In this document: piece after piece, positions 46,653 to 58,598 of the stretch
How positions within the stretch are numbered: the first letter of the stretch is position 1
Layout: the number at the start of each line of letters is the position of its first letter
Source of the DNA: Perilla frutescens
Taxonomy: Eukaryota > Streptophyta > Magnoliopsida > Lamiales > Lamiaceae
Direction of reading: 5' to 3'
DNA: 64,000 nucleotides
Assembly: GCA_026008535.1 (NCBI GenBank)
Contig: BRKX01000006.1
Span: forward strand, 31,856,664-31,920,663
Program-made: the position numbers and the translations under genes
Notes under the pieces: model-generated
What the model was told of the DNA's origin: nothing
The model's input: the letters and a program-made list of their open reading frames with translations, nothing else
Databases searched by the model: none

Positions 46653-48602
46653 AAAGCCTCAGCCCGTGCGCCGTTCCAGTGATCTTAGTGCCGAAGAAGA
46701 ACAACGAATGGCGTATGCGCATGGATTGTAGAGCAATCAATAAAATCATGGTAAAGTATCATTTTCCCATCCCTAGATTAGATGATATGCTTGATGAGTT
46801 ATCTGGTTCGCGTGTTTTTTCTAAAATTGATTTGCGTTCTGGTTATTTTCAAGTACGTATACAAGAAGGTGATGAATGGAAAACTGCATTTAAAACAAAA
46901 CATGGATTGTATGAATGGCTTGTTATGCCTTTTGGTCTCACTAATGCACCAAGCACATTTATGCGTTTGATGAATCATGTTTTGCGTGAAGTGATTGGAA
47001 AATATGTTGTTGTGTATTTTGATGACATCTTGATCTATAGTAACACAATGCACACGCATATGCAGCACCTTAGACACGTTTTTGAGCTTCTTAGGGAGTC
47101 AAAATTATATGGTAATATGTCTAAGTGTTCGTTTGGTATGAATGAAGTCGTATTTCTCGGCTTTGTTATGAGTATACGTGGTATAGAAGTAGACCGTTCC
47201 AAAATCAAGGCGATTGAGGAATGGCCCACTCCTAAGTCTGCGAGTGACGTGCGATCTTTCCACGGTCTTGCTGGCTTTTATCGTCGCTTTGTGCGCGATT
47301 TTTCCAGCATAGCCGCGCCGCTTACCGAGTTAAGCAAGAAAGATCGAAAGTTTGAATGGGGTCCCGTTCAAGAGCATGCGTTTAACACTTTAAAGTCTTG
47401 TTTATGTAATGCGTCTGTTCTTGCTCTTCCGGACTTTAATAAAACTTTTGAGATGGAATGTGATGCCTCGGGCAAAGGGATTGGTGCTGTTTTGATGCAG
47501 GAACGGCGTCCAGTCGCCTATTTCAGTGAGAAGCTCCATGATGCAGCCCTTCGATATTCCACCTATGACAAGGAGCTGTACGTACTCAAGAGAGCTTTGG
47601 AAACTTGGCAGCACTATTTATGGCCTAAGGAGTTCGTGATTCACACGGATCACGAGAGTTTGAAGCATCTAAAGGGCCAACAAAATCTGAACAAGCGACA
47701 TGCACGATGGGTGGAGTTTATCGAGTCTTTCCCATACGTCATCAAGTACAAGAAAGGTGCCGATAATGTTGTTGCTGATGCATTGTCGAGAAGGTACGTT
47801 CTCTTGAACCTAATGCATGCTAAGATATTAGGATTTGATGCAATTAAGAAGTTATATGCATGTGATGAATTTTTCGCCCCTATCTATGTTGAATATCGTT
47901 CAAAATTGCGTGCATATGATGGATATTTCGTGCATGATGGGTTCTTGTTCAAGGGTTTGCAGTTATGCATTCCTAAGTTTTCTATGCGTGAGTTGTTAGT
48001 TCTAAAATCGTATGCGGGAGGTTTAATGGGTCACTTTGGTATGTCTAAGACGTTAAACTTGCTGCATGAACATTTCTTTTGGCCACGTATGAAGCATGAT
48101 GTTGAGAATGTGTGTAGTAGATGTATCACATGTAGGAGGTCGAAATCTACCACACATCCGTTTGGTTTATACATGCCTCTACCAGCCCCGTCTTCACCGT
48201 GGATTGATTTATCTATGGATTTTATACTTGGTTTGCCACGGTCTAGGTCTGGTCGAGATTCTATCTTTGTTGTAGTTGATAGGTTTTCCAAGATGTCTCA
48301 TTTTGTTGCATGTAGGAAAACCGATGATGCTGTACACATTGTCAATCTGTTCTTTATACATGTTGTGCGTTTATATGGAATACCTAGAACTATTGTTAGT
48401 GATAAGGATTCTAAGTTTCTAGCACATTTTTGGCGTGTACTATGGGGTAAGCTAGGTACCAAACTGTTGTTTTCTACTGCATGTCACCCACAAACTGATG
48501 GACAAACTGAAGTAGTTAATCGCACTTTAGGTACTTTGTTGCGTGCTTTAGTGAAAAACAACTTGAAATCATGGGAAGATTGTTTGCCATATGCTGAATT
48601 TG

Positions 48603-48604
<2 letters not shown>
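46653..48604 (+). pseudogene. RT-RNase H-integrase, open but cut off at a (TA)n repeat
   Basis: From 46679 the frame stays open for ~640 codons of genuine pol: RT with YFDDIL (Asp pair 47021-47026), RNase H (ECDASGKGIGAVLMQ, HTDHESLKHL), integrase zinc region (YAGGLMGHFG, CSRCITC) and the full core SMDFILG, VSDKDSKF, QTDGQTEVVNRTLG. It breaks off at LPYAEFAY, where the next bases become a TA microsatellite; the remaining ~50 codons read into unrelated DNA. The GPY/F-like end, polypurine tract and 3' LTR are absent. It is better preserved than the other old copies. Confidence 0.88.

Positions 48605-48641
<37 letters not shown>
48605..48641. repeat. (TA)n microsatellite at the retroelement/single-copy boundary
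   Basis: About 18 TA units directly follow the TTTGCTTA of the truncated integrase. To the right the sequence is AT-rich and not retroelement-like. Confidence 0.93.
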
Positions 48642-48644
<3 letters not shown>

Positions 48645-49531
48645 CCTATATTTCGGAGGACTCTGTGCAGTGTATCTTAAGCACGGTCTCAAGCCTGTCG
48701 TGCCATTTCACAATGGCTGCAGATTATCCACTAAAAAAACATTGTTATTAACTTTAAAAAATAATTTGGAACCTTATATATAACTAGGGTATACTATATT
48801 TTTTACAAGTACCGAGCATGTTCTTCAATTTTAAATAATTTTTTTTGTCGTTATTGTGGCTCACTTGAGATTTCCTATTACACTATGTCACACTTTTAAA
48901 TTATGTGCTTTTTTATATATTTTTTCTTCAATTATATATATATATATAATTTAGTTTAATTTTAAGATTAATTTTTAGGATTCACCCCACCCAATTAAGT
49001 TTTATAATTTTTTTTAGTATTTAATTTTCAATTTTCAATTAATAAATCATTATTATGGTTGATTAATTCAAACTAACTTTTATAACTTTTTAATTTATTT
49101 TTTTTATTGATAAATGTTGATAATGATTATTTATGTTAGAGTTAATTTTTATTTTATAATAATTATTATTAAAATTATAAATTTTATGGTGAAATACGAA
49201 ATAAAATACATAGAATACATTGAAAAGTATAGCTGCTTTAAAATTATTCATCAATACCATAACATAACTGGTTAATTACTTCCTCAAATAGCTAACATAA
49301 TTTTTGGATAATAAGAATTAACTGCAAAAGAGCTTTAGATAATATAACTGACTGAAGTAGTCAGATTAATAAATAACTCCACTTTTAAAAAAAATATTAA
49401 AGGAAAAAAAACGAATATAAGATGTTACACGGAATCACTCATGTGCTTTAATGCTTATATCTTTTCCAATCCACGCAAAGACACCTCTCTCTTTCTCTTT
49501 CTATCTCTATATGTTATGTTGCTTGCTTTTC
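48642..49531 (+). promoter_or_regulatory. Upstream region of the LEA_2-type gene
   Basis: It is AT-rich single-copy-looking DNA without an ORF of note. Near the gene a CT-rich stretch (CACCTCTCTCTTTCTC, 49479-49495) is followed by CTCTATATGTTATG (about 49505-49518), a possible pyrimidine patch and weak TATA element. The transcription start is not visible. Confidence 0.4.
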
Positions 49532-49583
49532 GAGAGAGAGAGAGAGAGAGAGACAGAGAGAGGGAGAGAGAGAGAGGAGAGGA
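49532..49583 (+). repeat. GA microsatellite in the presumed 5' UTR or core promoter
   Basis: There are about 25 GA units with two breaks, 115-165 bp upstream of the ATG. GA tracts of this kind are known binding sites for plant BBR/BPC proteins; a regulatory role here is inferred. Confidence 0.7.
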
Positions 49584-49696
49584 GCATATTGGTAAAATAA
49601 AAGTAGGAAAATAAGTGGCCACCGCCGTGGGTGGTGGTGGGGCTTCCTTTCACTATTTCCCAAATTCCCCATCAAAAGGCAAACACTCATCGCAAA

Positions 49697-52600
49697 ATGA
49701 CCTCCAACCCCATCACCGCAACAAACCCTTCCGCCGGCAACCACCGGCAGTACTACCCCCCGCCGCCGTCGTCATCGTCCTCGTCTGCGTCCTTCCGCGG
49801 TTGCTGCTGCTGCCTCTTCCTCCTCTTCTCCTTCCTCGCCCTCCTCGTCCTCGCCGTGATCCTCGTCGTCGTCCTCGCCGTGAAGCCGAAGAAGCCGGAA
49901 TTCGACCTCCAGCAGGTTAGCGTGCAGTACATGGGCATCAGCCCCACCACCGCCTCCTCCGCTGCTGTGTCGCTGAACATCCGCATGATCTTCACCGCCG
50001 CCAATGACAACAAGGTAGGGATCAAGTACGGCGAGTCGCGCTTCACCGTCATGTATCGCGGTATACCCCTTGGCCGCGGCGCTGTCCCCGGCTTCTACCA
50101 GGCGGCGCACACCATCCGCCGCATCGAGACCGTCATAGTCGTCGACCGGGTCAGCTTGCTCCAAGCCGACGCCGCCGATTTGGTCCGAGACGCCTCCTTG
50201 AATGACCGAGTCGAATTGCGGGTCGTCGGTGATGTCGGGGCTAAGATCCGGATCCTCGGCTTCACTTCACCCGGTGTGCAGGTTAGTTAATACTAATACA
50301 TTAATAGTAATAGTAATACAATACCCTCTTTCTCATCATCATCATTATGATCACTTGATTTAATTTCTTTTTTGATAATATGTCTAAATTGCCATGTTAC
50401 TGTTTTCGCTATTTCCACGATTTCTATTTTCGCTTTTGTCGGAATTTGGGGCTGGAGTGAAAGAGTCGGTCTTGGTTTGTGTTTTTTAAGAATCTTTTTT
50501 TCTTTTCTTTTCTTTTCTTTTGTCGGCTTCTCTACCTGCGAGGCCTGCTTAGCTTGCAACGTATATATGCCAAGATGCGCTTATTCGAATGTTTGAGCGA
50601 TTTTTCAAAAATATCCTATTATATGAATAAATATTAATTTGATGTCTAACTTTTTTATTTTTTAATAAAATTATCCATTGTGATATTTTCAGAATTTGTC
50701 GTGGAAATACACGCTTCCAGTTCATTTCTTCTCGAAAAAATAAATAGATACAGAAAACCTAATGTGGAATCAGATTCTGGATTTTACATGGTATTTCTAT
50801 CTATGGTCGAAAATATCACGACCTTCTTATTAAAATGTTGAAATGTTAGGTTATCAAATTAGATATTATTCAAAGATAAAAATTTGTGTTACAGAGGTTA
50901 AAGGGTGACAAATCATTATACAAGTCAAATCCATCGAAAACCCGCCCAAAATAATGCCAGTGTAGCAATTTTTTATTTTTTCAATTTTTTTATCTCAATT
51001 ATGATTTATTTATTTCAATTAAAATTTATATTTCATTCAAAATAAATTAATTATCAAGCAAAGTATATGAGTTTACGCGTTAGAGTTAGGGCTTGCACTG
51101 TGTGAGCCACCAGATCAAAAAAATTAAATCAGTTCACTCTAATTTTAGGTGCATTAATTTATTTTATACTATATATTTATTTTAAAAAAATTATTAATGA
51201 ATTATACTTTCATACTTATAGTTTGAAATATTTCTAATGACTAACCTCCTTTTTAAAAATTAACAAAACAATATTTATTTTTCAATAAGTTTACAAATGT
51301 AACATTTTATCAATTTTGAAGTCTGAAAACCTGTGTAATGGATAGTCTTTTAATATTTATATTTTTTCAGCCACAAAAAATTTCATCCTATTTATAAATA
51401 TTTTACAATCAATTATGTAGAATTTTCAGGTCGTAAAATTGATTAAATATTAGATTTATAATTTTTTGAAAACTGAGTATTATTTTACTACTTTTGAAAA
51501 GTAGTTTATTTTTTAAAAATAACTCAAAATGTAAGTATTGAAGTGTAATTTACTTAAAAATTAATTACGATCAAGTTATGCTGGCCGAGCGCTCGCCCTA
51601 GCCATCAGTTATTCAATTTTAAGTATGTATTTTTAGAAAAAAATAGAAAAAAAAAACAGAAATGGTGGGTGCGCTGGCGACCGTCTCACAAGATATGCAT
51701 CTTTTTGAAATGATGGGGACTTTAATTAAATGGCAGAAAACGCTGGGACATTTTTCAGACCAGATCACAAACTGCATTTCCTATTCCAAATTTCCTATTC
51801 CAAGGCTTTTTTTTTTATTTTTTTTTTAATTTATCATGATTTTATTTAATTTAAATTTTTTACTTAGAGTTCATCTATTTCCAAGTGGAATAAGCATTGT
51901 AACAGAGGAATCTGATCCGGACATTTTCTATGTTAATTGTTTGTTTGTTTTTTTGTTTATTTTTTTTTGTTATGTTACGTTCGGTGGTATTGATTTTAAG
52001 ATTTATTGTGTTTCGTGTAGTCAAATTATTGACGTTTCACAAAATTAAAGTTGCACATGTAGAAATTTGTATAGTAAAAATTGTAAAGTGATAAAATAAA
52101 ATTAAGGACAACAATATCCGAGTTTAAGCATATTTAAGGGGGGTTCTTATAATGTATGACATACAATTCGTCTATTTATATATAGACGAAATAATTAATT
52201 TTAAGGCATATCCAAAGAGAATGGTCCAAGCTAGGGTTAATGCCATTATTGTCGAGGTTAGGTAAGTTGTTACCTCTGCTGTCAATTGGACACAGAAACA
52301 GTACACGTCCCTTTCATGATTAAATCATTTTATGTTCAATAATTATATTTACTCTTACCACCTTTTTTGAATATCCATTCTATCTCTATATCGATGTATT
52401 TGTGTGTTGTAAAGTGGTAAAGTACACCAAATTCCCTTGTTTAATTGTTAATTTGCATCAAATCCCTTGTGTTTTTTAAACTGCAGTGAACTACCTTGTA
52501 CTTTTAAAACTATAACTTCCCTTTTTAATTTATTTTTTACAAATATACTTTATTTTCAAAGCAAAATTGATATGTGCAAGACAATGTAAATAAAGTATTT

Positions 52601-53200
52601 TGGTCAAAAATTTGGAAAAAATATGAAGTTGCACACTTTTTAATAACATAGGGACATTTTTATGGAAGTAAAAGAAGCGTTACATGTTCTACTCAAATGT
52701 TATGGGTTATGAGATCTTGAGTATGTTCAAATATATTGTTCAGAGGAATATTCTATTATTTATTAAATAATAAAATGTATATTCTAAAATAATTTAGAAC
52801 GCGGTGTGGCCCGGAAAGTGGATGTAGATTGTAGCTCTGTATTCTATTCATTTTTTCCTTAATTTGATGATTTTACCACAAAGTCCTGGATACTTTTTTC
52901 TTAGCCAACTTTTATTGACTTTTTTTTTGTTGGTTTCTTAAAAATTATGTTGAGGTTGTTGTGGTTTGACTCTTTTTTTCTGTTTGGTCTCTTCACTCTT
53001 GTTCAGATTCTTGTTATAAACGTGATGTAATTGGATTCATTATATCTTTTATGTTGAGTTTATATAATCGTAATTTGTATTAATTTGGTTTTTTTTTAAT
53101 AATTAATGAGCAGGTATCGGTTGATTGCACAATTGCTATTAGTCCAAGAAAGCAATCACTAATATACAAGCAATGTGGATTCGACGGCCTTAGCGTCTGA
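49697..53200 (+). CDS. LEA_2 / NDR1-HIN1-like membrane protein, two exons
   Basis: Exon 1 is 49697-50281 (195 codons) and exon 2 is 53114-53200 (28 codons plus TGA), giving 223 residues. The junction is phase 0: CAG/GTTAGT donor, and a T-rich tract plus GAGCAG acceptor. Without splicing the frame would stop three codons later and lose the C-terminus VDCTIAISPRKQSLIYKQCG, which is characteristic of the family. Residues 1-35 are Pro/Ser-rich and cytosolic; C36-C39 is a four-Cys cluster (possible acylation); 40-62 is one hydrophobic helix; KPKKPEF (63-69) follows, then the LEA_2 beta-sandwich domain from about 80. The ATG at 49697 is the first in frame. Family members sit at the plasma membrane and several act in defence or abiotic stress. 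The exact role here is unknown. It is the only likely host gene in the window. Confidence 0.88.
50282..53113 (+). other. Intron of the LEA_2-type gene (2,832 nt)
   Basis: It has GT-AG ends and is strongly AT-rich compared with exon 1. A perfect small inverted repeat TTCGTCTAT/ATAGACGAA is near 52170-52193. I see no ORF or transposon termini in it. Confidence 0.85.
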
Positions 53201-54669
53201 TTCATTTTCAGTCATGTGGTCCGACATATTTGACCCCACTACCCACTTTTAGGTTTCTCCATCTTCCTTTCTCTCTCTCTAGACTCTAAAGAGGTGAAAA
53301 TGAAGAGAGAGATGGGGAATTTACAAAGTGAATTCCCACGCGGTAGAAAACAATGAGATTGAGATGAGTGAAAGAGCCGCAAATACAGGCTCACACTATG
53401 AGGGTACGAGGGATTTCTGCAAATTTTGTATCTTCTATTGTAAAGTTTTTGAAATCTGATTGATTCAATTATATTCCTGCTTCCACGCCTACTGATTCTG
53501 TGCTTGTTTTGAAGTACATATAGTCTACACACACACAAATAGGGTTCAAATGAAAATAAGATCCATATGTGCATTTGGAACCAATCACCCCTGCACCTTG
53601 AAAAAAAAGGTGGCGATGATAGGTTGTAAATATGAAAAATTCTAAAAGTCTATTGATTTTATATATTGGAAAGTTTGTCTTTGTATATATAATGATATTA
53701 GGATGATATAGATTGAATAATAATTGCAATCACCGTGTGTATTTAATTTTGTTATATCTAATTGCACGTTTCCATATACTTGCATTGTAGATGATACGAT
53801 GCAGGTCATATTATTGTTTTCTTGCATTAATTATATTAAAAGGTGTGAGGCTTAGATGGTCTCACTAACAAATTATTCTAGTGTACTGGTGTGTTGAAGA
53901 GGATACAATAGGATACTATTCTCTATTCTGACTTAAGTGAGAGAATGAAGATCAATAGAGTTCGCGTTCTTAACTCATATATATTGACGAACATATATAT
54001 GTTATGTAGACTGTTTTGATTTATCAGTGAGTGAGATTCTTTGATAGGATCAAGAACCTCAATATTTTGGGTAAACATTACATATATGATGAGTCGTGCA
54101 TTATATATGGCTATTATGTAGGGTGCACCAAGTTGATGATGTCCCTTTGAGCAAAAATCATAAGATCACGGGAAGCCCTGCAGGCATAATATTAATTTAT
54201 TCTTACATGATAAGGAAATCGTGTGGTACTACTCTCGGAACAAGATATTAATTAATTATAGCTGTCAGAAGCTTAGATAATTAATTAATGGACATTATAA
54301 CTAAACTAAAAGAGGCATATTCATAAATATGTAGTAAATTGGTAGGTCAATATTATTTGTTTAGTAGAATAAAAATAATATTTAATTAATTTATTTGTAT
54401 CATAGTTATGGAAATTAGAAAAAAAAAATAGTAGACCAATTTAATATTCTTTTAGATCCTTATTGTAGCCCAATATAACTATAATGGACTGAGAATAGAA
54501 CAAGAGAGTTAGATGCCCATACCCGTTAGGGTTTGAAGATGATATTTCTTTTTCCTTTCCCTATTTTTTTGCATATTTTTTTATTTTTTATAATAAATGA
54601 AAATTAAATACATAAATTGAAAGGATATATAGAAGAAACCTGATACAAAGCCGAAGTTTTGATACCACT
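53201..54669. other. 3' flank of the gene, no second gene seen
   Basis: It is AT-rich DNA that should contain the 3' UTR and polyadenylation site, which I cannot place. Short ORFs here look like chance. The far end (about 54600-54669) includes TGATACCA, a PBS-like site belonging to the LTR that starts at 54670. Confidence 0.5.
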
Positions 54670-55994
54670 TGATGTGATCCAGGACCCCAGGACTTTATCA
54701 GGTTACAAAAGGTGGAATTTCAACCCGAACTTCACAACGCAGACGAACTATAAGTATATGAAACCTATAATTGTAATGTGATTGTGTAGCGCCCCGAACC
54801 CGGAGGGGTCAAGGTGCTAATGGAAACACACGCGAAGGAGAAAATCCCATAAAAAAAAATTTCCAATTAGAGTAATCAAATTGAGATTTGCTATATTAAA
54901 AAGCTTACGTTTACTAGTCAAACACCAAGAATCAATATATTTGACTTAATCAAGAACCAATAGAAATAGATCTTAAGAAAACTGACTGGTCAACTACATC
55001 AAAATAATAATAGTCAATTCGTGAAACATAACGTGACCAAAACGCTCATAGGCGTACACGTTGCAAAAGTCAAAGTTCAGCGGAAGCATAGAAATTAAGA
55101 ATCATACAGTTGACCATCACCAAAGCTTACAGCGGAAGCATATGAATCATATAATATTTTGACCATAACAAATAAATTCAAAAGACGATCAACTAAAAAC
55201 AAAAGGTCCCCATTGGTTCACATCCGCCACCCGCCATCATTAATTACCTGTAAAACATTTTAAATAATGGGGCTGAGTGCCAGAAAACACTCCGTGGACA
55301 TACTCATACATTCGTCCCATAATTTGCATAAAAGAATTAACAATAATCATAATAAAGATTTCACATTTGACGTCACAATTCATACGCTCATTAAACATAG
55401 TGGAGACAGACCCTAATATGATCACATATCATCTATAGCATATTCATAACATATTCGGATATCCTCATATGAGTCGTATCAAATCCACAATGAGCAACAT
55501 AAACATAAATCATAATTCATTTTTCCATATTGGACGAAAGTTTAAATACATTTTCGAAAGAGTTTTGGTAAGTAAGCCCACCTTCTAGCTAAATGTAGCT
55601 GACGCTTTAATCTCAACTTGCACGTGCTAAGTCTGCTGCCTCGGGTTAAGACCTACACATAAGAGCTATGTCTTAGAAACTTATTAGGGTAATTAACCAA
55701 TATTCTATAATGTAAATAAGGGTATAAGGTATATATCTATAAAATAAAGTCACGAAAAGACGACGCCTAAAGATCAAACGGGTAATCCTAGCTTTAAGCT
55801 ATACCCGAGCCCTTGATCGAGTATTATATATAGATTAATATCATAATACTTAAAGTAAGGTTTGAAAGATAATACAACCCCAATAAAGTATTACTTATAA
55901 TATAATATGCTTAATTTGAATTAACTTCAAAATTAAACAAAAATAGAAAAAGGAAATAAAATAATTAAATACATAAATAAAATTGTAGACAAAA

Positions 55995-56658
55995 GGACTT
56001 GAACCCATGACCTTAAATGTAAAATAATGATACCTTAACCACTATACCAAATGATTTAATACAATATAAAACAAACTGTTTTAATTAAATAACTTCATAA
56101 ATGCAGTGAATTTAATTACACAAAATAAGAATTAAAACTGCACCAAATGGTTTTGAACCCTGGACCTCCTAAACACCAACAGAGCACTTAACCATTAAGC
56201 TAAGCCATATTTTCAAAACTAATCATCTTTAATTAATTATATATTTAGTCCAGAAAGCTTTTATGATAAAAAGATTAAAAATGAATAAAATTACTTCAGT
56301 AGGATTAGAACCCTTAACCTCTTAGGCATTAACCTAAACACTAACCATTAAACCATATGTCATTTTCGAAATTTAATTGATGTTATTAATTATATAAGGT
56401 TTAAAATCATCTTAGTTAAAAATAATTAAAATGAAATAAAACTACATTAAGAGAGGTCGAACCCTAACCTTTTGATTAATAAATCTGAACCTATCCATTA
56501 AGCTAGATTCAATTTTCGAAATATATGGCTTGATTTTAATTAATTAAATTTGAAACAGAGGACATTAATTACAATAAAGGAGATTTAAAAAAATGCATGT
56601 ATGAAGGTTTGAACCTTAGACCTTTTGATTATTAAATCTGACATCAACCATTGGGCTA
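55995..56658 (-). repeat. Five tandem tRNA-like modules, ~152-bp period
   Basis: On the minus strand each module has an A-box-like and a B-box-like sequence about 33 nt apart. A boxes: TGGTATAGTGG (56039-56049), TAGCTTAATGG (56192-56202), TGGTTTAATGG (56345-56355), TAGCTTAATGG (56495-56505), TAGCCCAATGG (56648-56658). B boxes: GGTTCAAGTCC (55995-56005), GGTTCAAAACC (56149-56159), GGTTCTAATCC (56302-56312), GGTTCGACCTC (56453-56463), GGTTCAAACCT (56605-56615). B-box starts are 154, 153, 151 and 152 bp apart. Confidence 0.75.
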
Positions 56659-57330
56659 CACAATCTTATGGAAATATTAACCTATACTCTTTATTAAATA
56701 GTTTCATAGATCTAAAAGAAAAATAAAAAAAATAATAAAATAAAATAAAATGTAACTACAAACACACACTCAAACACACTCACAAACACACGCTCAAACA
56801 CACACACATTCACGGCAGATTGCACACATGCACAATCTTATATTTTTTTTTCTTTTTCTTTTCTTTTCATTAAACAATCATTAACATCTAAAGAGTTCAA
56901 GAACACCAAGAACGACATGGATAAAATTAAAAATATATATTAAAGTCATCCAACTAAAATAGCCCTTAAATCACAATATATACACTAAAATCGAAAATAA
57001 AGTTCAAATATAAAGAAAGAAATAAGGTATTAAAAGGCTAGGGATTAACCCATTTTTAGATCCGAAAATCGAAAGCCTAAACCTCAAAATTTCTTAAAAA
57101 TAATCGAAAAATAAGAAAGAGGAGAAGAAGAGGAATCCAAAAATGTAATTGCATGTAAAAAAAATAAGGTTGCCGGAATTTTTCCGACCGGCGGCTCCGG
57201 CGGCGATGACGGCGGCGCCGGCGGCGGAGAGGAGAGGAGGCGAGAGGGAGGCGAGAGGGAGAGAGAAGAGAGGGATGGGGTCTGACCTAAAAATGAATCC
57301 TCCAAAATGACCTAGCTAAGGAGTGAAAGG

Positions 57331-57344
57331 GGTATTTATATCCC
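57331..57344 (-). promoter_or_regulatory. TATA box of the large LTR
   Basis: The minus strand reads GGGATATAAATACC about 300 bp into the LTR, followed by CT-rich DNA (57200-57290), a typical plant LTR transcription start context. Confidence 0.6.
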
Positions 57345-58088
57345 TTCACATTTTAACCTAAAAAATTAATTAAATTCCTAATTAAATCATAACTTGGTCA
57401 AATGAAGTCCCACTTAGGTGAAATTAGTCTCTATGGATTCGTATCGACGAGCACTATCATCTACCATATTCGATCGTCTCGTTCCGATAACTATAGGTCT
57501 CGAAAATAATTAAAAATATAAATGGGCTAAAAAGCCCATGAATTGGGCCTAAATAATAAAATGCCTAAATTTTCATTTGGGCCATGAAATCACAATTAAA
57601 AAAAATAGATTTGGGCCAATTATAAAATCTTGGGGTGTTACAGATTGGAAATAAGAACCTCAAAATAAAATCGTGTACGCCACAAATAGTTGTGATGTAC
57701 TATTTGATAAGTCGGAATGAACACACGGTTCAATATAATTCTCACATAGAGAAGTATTAAAAATAAAACACTGTGTCCCTCATATAGTTGGGACTAAACC
57801 AATCAAAACCCTAATTTAAGTTCTAGACTGAAAAGGAAATAAAAAGCCCAAAATTCGAAAATAACAATAAAAATCCAAAAATAACTATTCGTTCGTGAGT
57901 TTTCTCGCGACTGGACCACTTGCGACCTACGTAGCGCTGATGTGGCACTCCGATTCGCGACTCCATTCATGAGTGCCACTTGTCTCACGAATCATTGGTT
58001 TGGTTTCTACGCTCCGTTCGCGACCTTTGATGCATTCGGACCCCTTTTGCGCGAACCTCTCAAACATTCAAACTTGAATCTCACCACC

Positions 58089-58598
58089 TGATACGACCCA
58101 GACACGAACTAGGACGATAATAACGACGTAGCGGAAGACTTAAGAATCAAAACACGTCAACTTAAATGAAGGGAACAATCCGACTCAAAATTACGACTAA
58201 TCTAGACGATTAAAATACCTAGAACTATGACACAAAATATAACACAAACCAAAGGTATTATATGGCTGAATAGGGACAGTTTATGGGCTGGAATTAAGGG
58301 TAGAAAATCGTGTATGAAGGTTGGTGAAGAAGGATTTGGAGAAGATAGGATATGATAGTGTTTTGAACGGACTTACGGATAAAACGAATGGGTGTAGAAC
58401 TTGATCTTGAAGGGGCTGCCGTGAGGTGGACGATGGCGTTGGATGGATGTCGTCGAGTATGTGGCTTGGACGTGTGTTGTTCGTGTAGTGATTCACAACC
58501 CGATAGCCTCCTTGAATCTCGAACGTCTTCAAGATTGAAATCTCCAAGTTGTTCCTCGATAGCGAATACCGGTCAATCCCTCAAGTGAATTGAGCAAT
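58089..58598 (-). repeat. LTR fragment related to the complete element's LTR
   Basis: The 3' end reads ...GTCTGGGTCGTATCA. The R/U5 side matches 25300-25916 in order. It is broken at TTGAGCAAT by the next LTR; the U3 side is not seen in the window. Confidence 0.75.

Larger units (their letters stand above)
54785..57642 (-). mobile_element. Large solo LTR of another gypsy-type family, TSD GATTG
   Basis: The ends are TGTAGCGCCCC and GGGGTGTTACA, near-inverted, flanked by GATTG at 54780-54784 and 57643-57647. The minus strand carries a TATA box and a CT-rich start region, so transcription would run leftward. The 2,858 bp contain no pol motif, so it is a solo LTR. TGTAACACCCC starts are common in plant gypsy LTRs of the Tekay/Del kind; that assignment is tentative. 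It contains a five-unit tRNA-like array and a CA-rich stretch (56756-56812). Confidence 0.87.
54670..58088 (-). repeat. LTR fragment with PBS, split by a large LTR insertion
   Basis: The minus strand ends GGATCACATCA, followed by AG and TGGTATCAAAACTTCGG (PBS-like, plus 54651-54667). Net of the insertion it is about 556 bp and is cut at its U3 side by the next LTR at 58089. The AAACGG/TTGATAAGTCG block places it with the LTRs at 8846 and 38043. A CGCGAC-rich patch (57895-58040) parallels the CG-rich zone at 38424. Confidence 0.7.

Noticed and set aside
49631..49696. N-terminal extension of the LEA_2-type protein from 49631
   Set aside because: The codon at 49631 is GTG. The first ATG in frame is 49697 and the Pro/Ser-rich N-terminus starts there.
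50282..50290. Stop after VS at the end of exon 1, making a 197-aa protein
   Set aside because: CAG/GTTAGT is a splice donor, and the exon at 53114 supplies the conserved C-terminal family sequence in phase.
53239..53574. 111-aa minus-strand ORF downstream of the LEA_2-type gene
   Set aside because: There is no recognisable domain, codon use looks random, and it overlaps the likely 3' UTR side of the gene.
55995..56658. Genuine tRNA genes
   Set aside because: The A/B boxes are good but the acceptor and anticodon stems do not pair well in any of the five modules, so I call them tRNA-like repeats only.
55995..56658. CRISPR-like array because of regular 152-bp spacing
   Set aside because: The repeats are too long and divergent, the whole unit repeats rather than a short repeat with unique spacers, and the context is a plant LTR.
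57084..57305. 73-aa Pro/Ser-rich minus-strand ORF
   Set aside because: It lies just downstream of the large LTR's TATA box and may be a leader peptide, but its low complexity from CT-rich DNA makes it unsupported as a gene.
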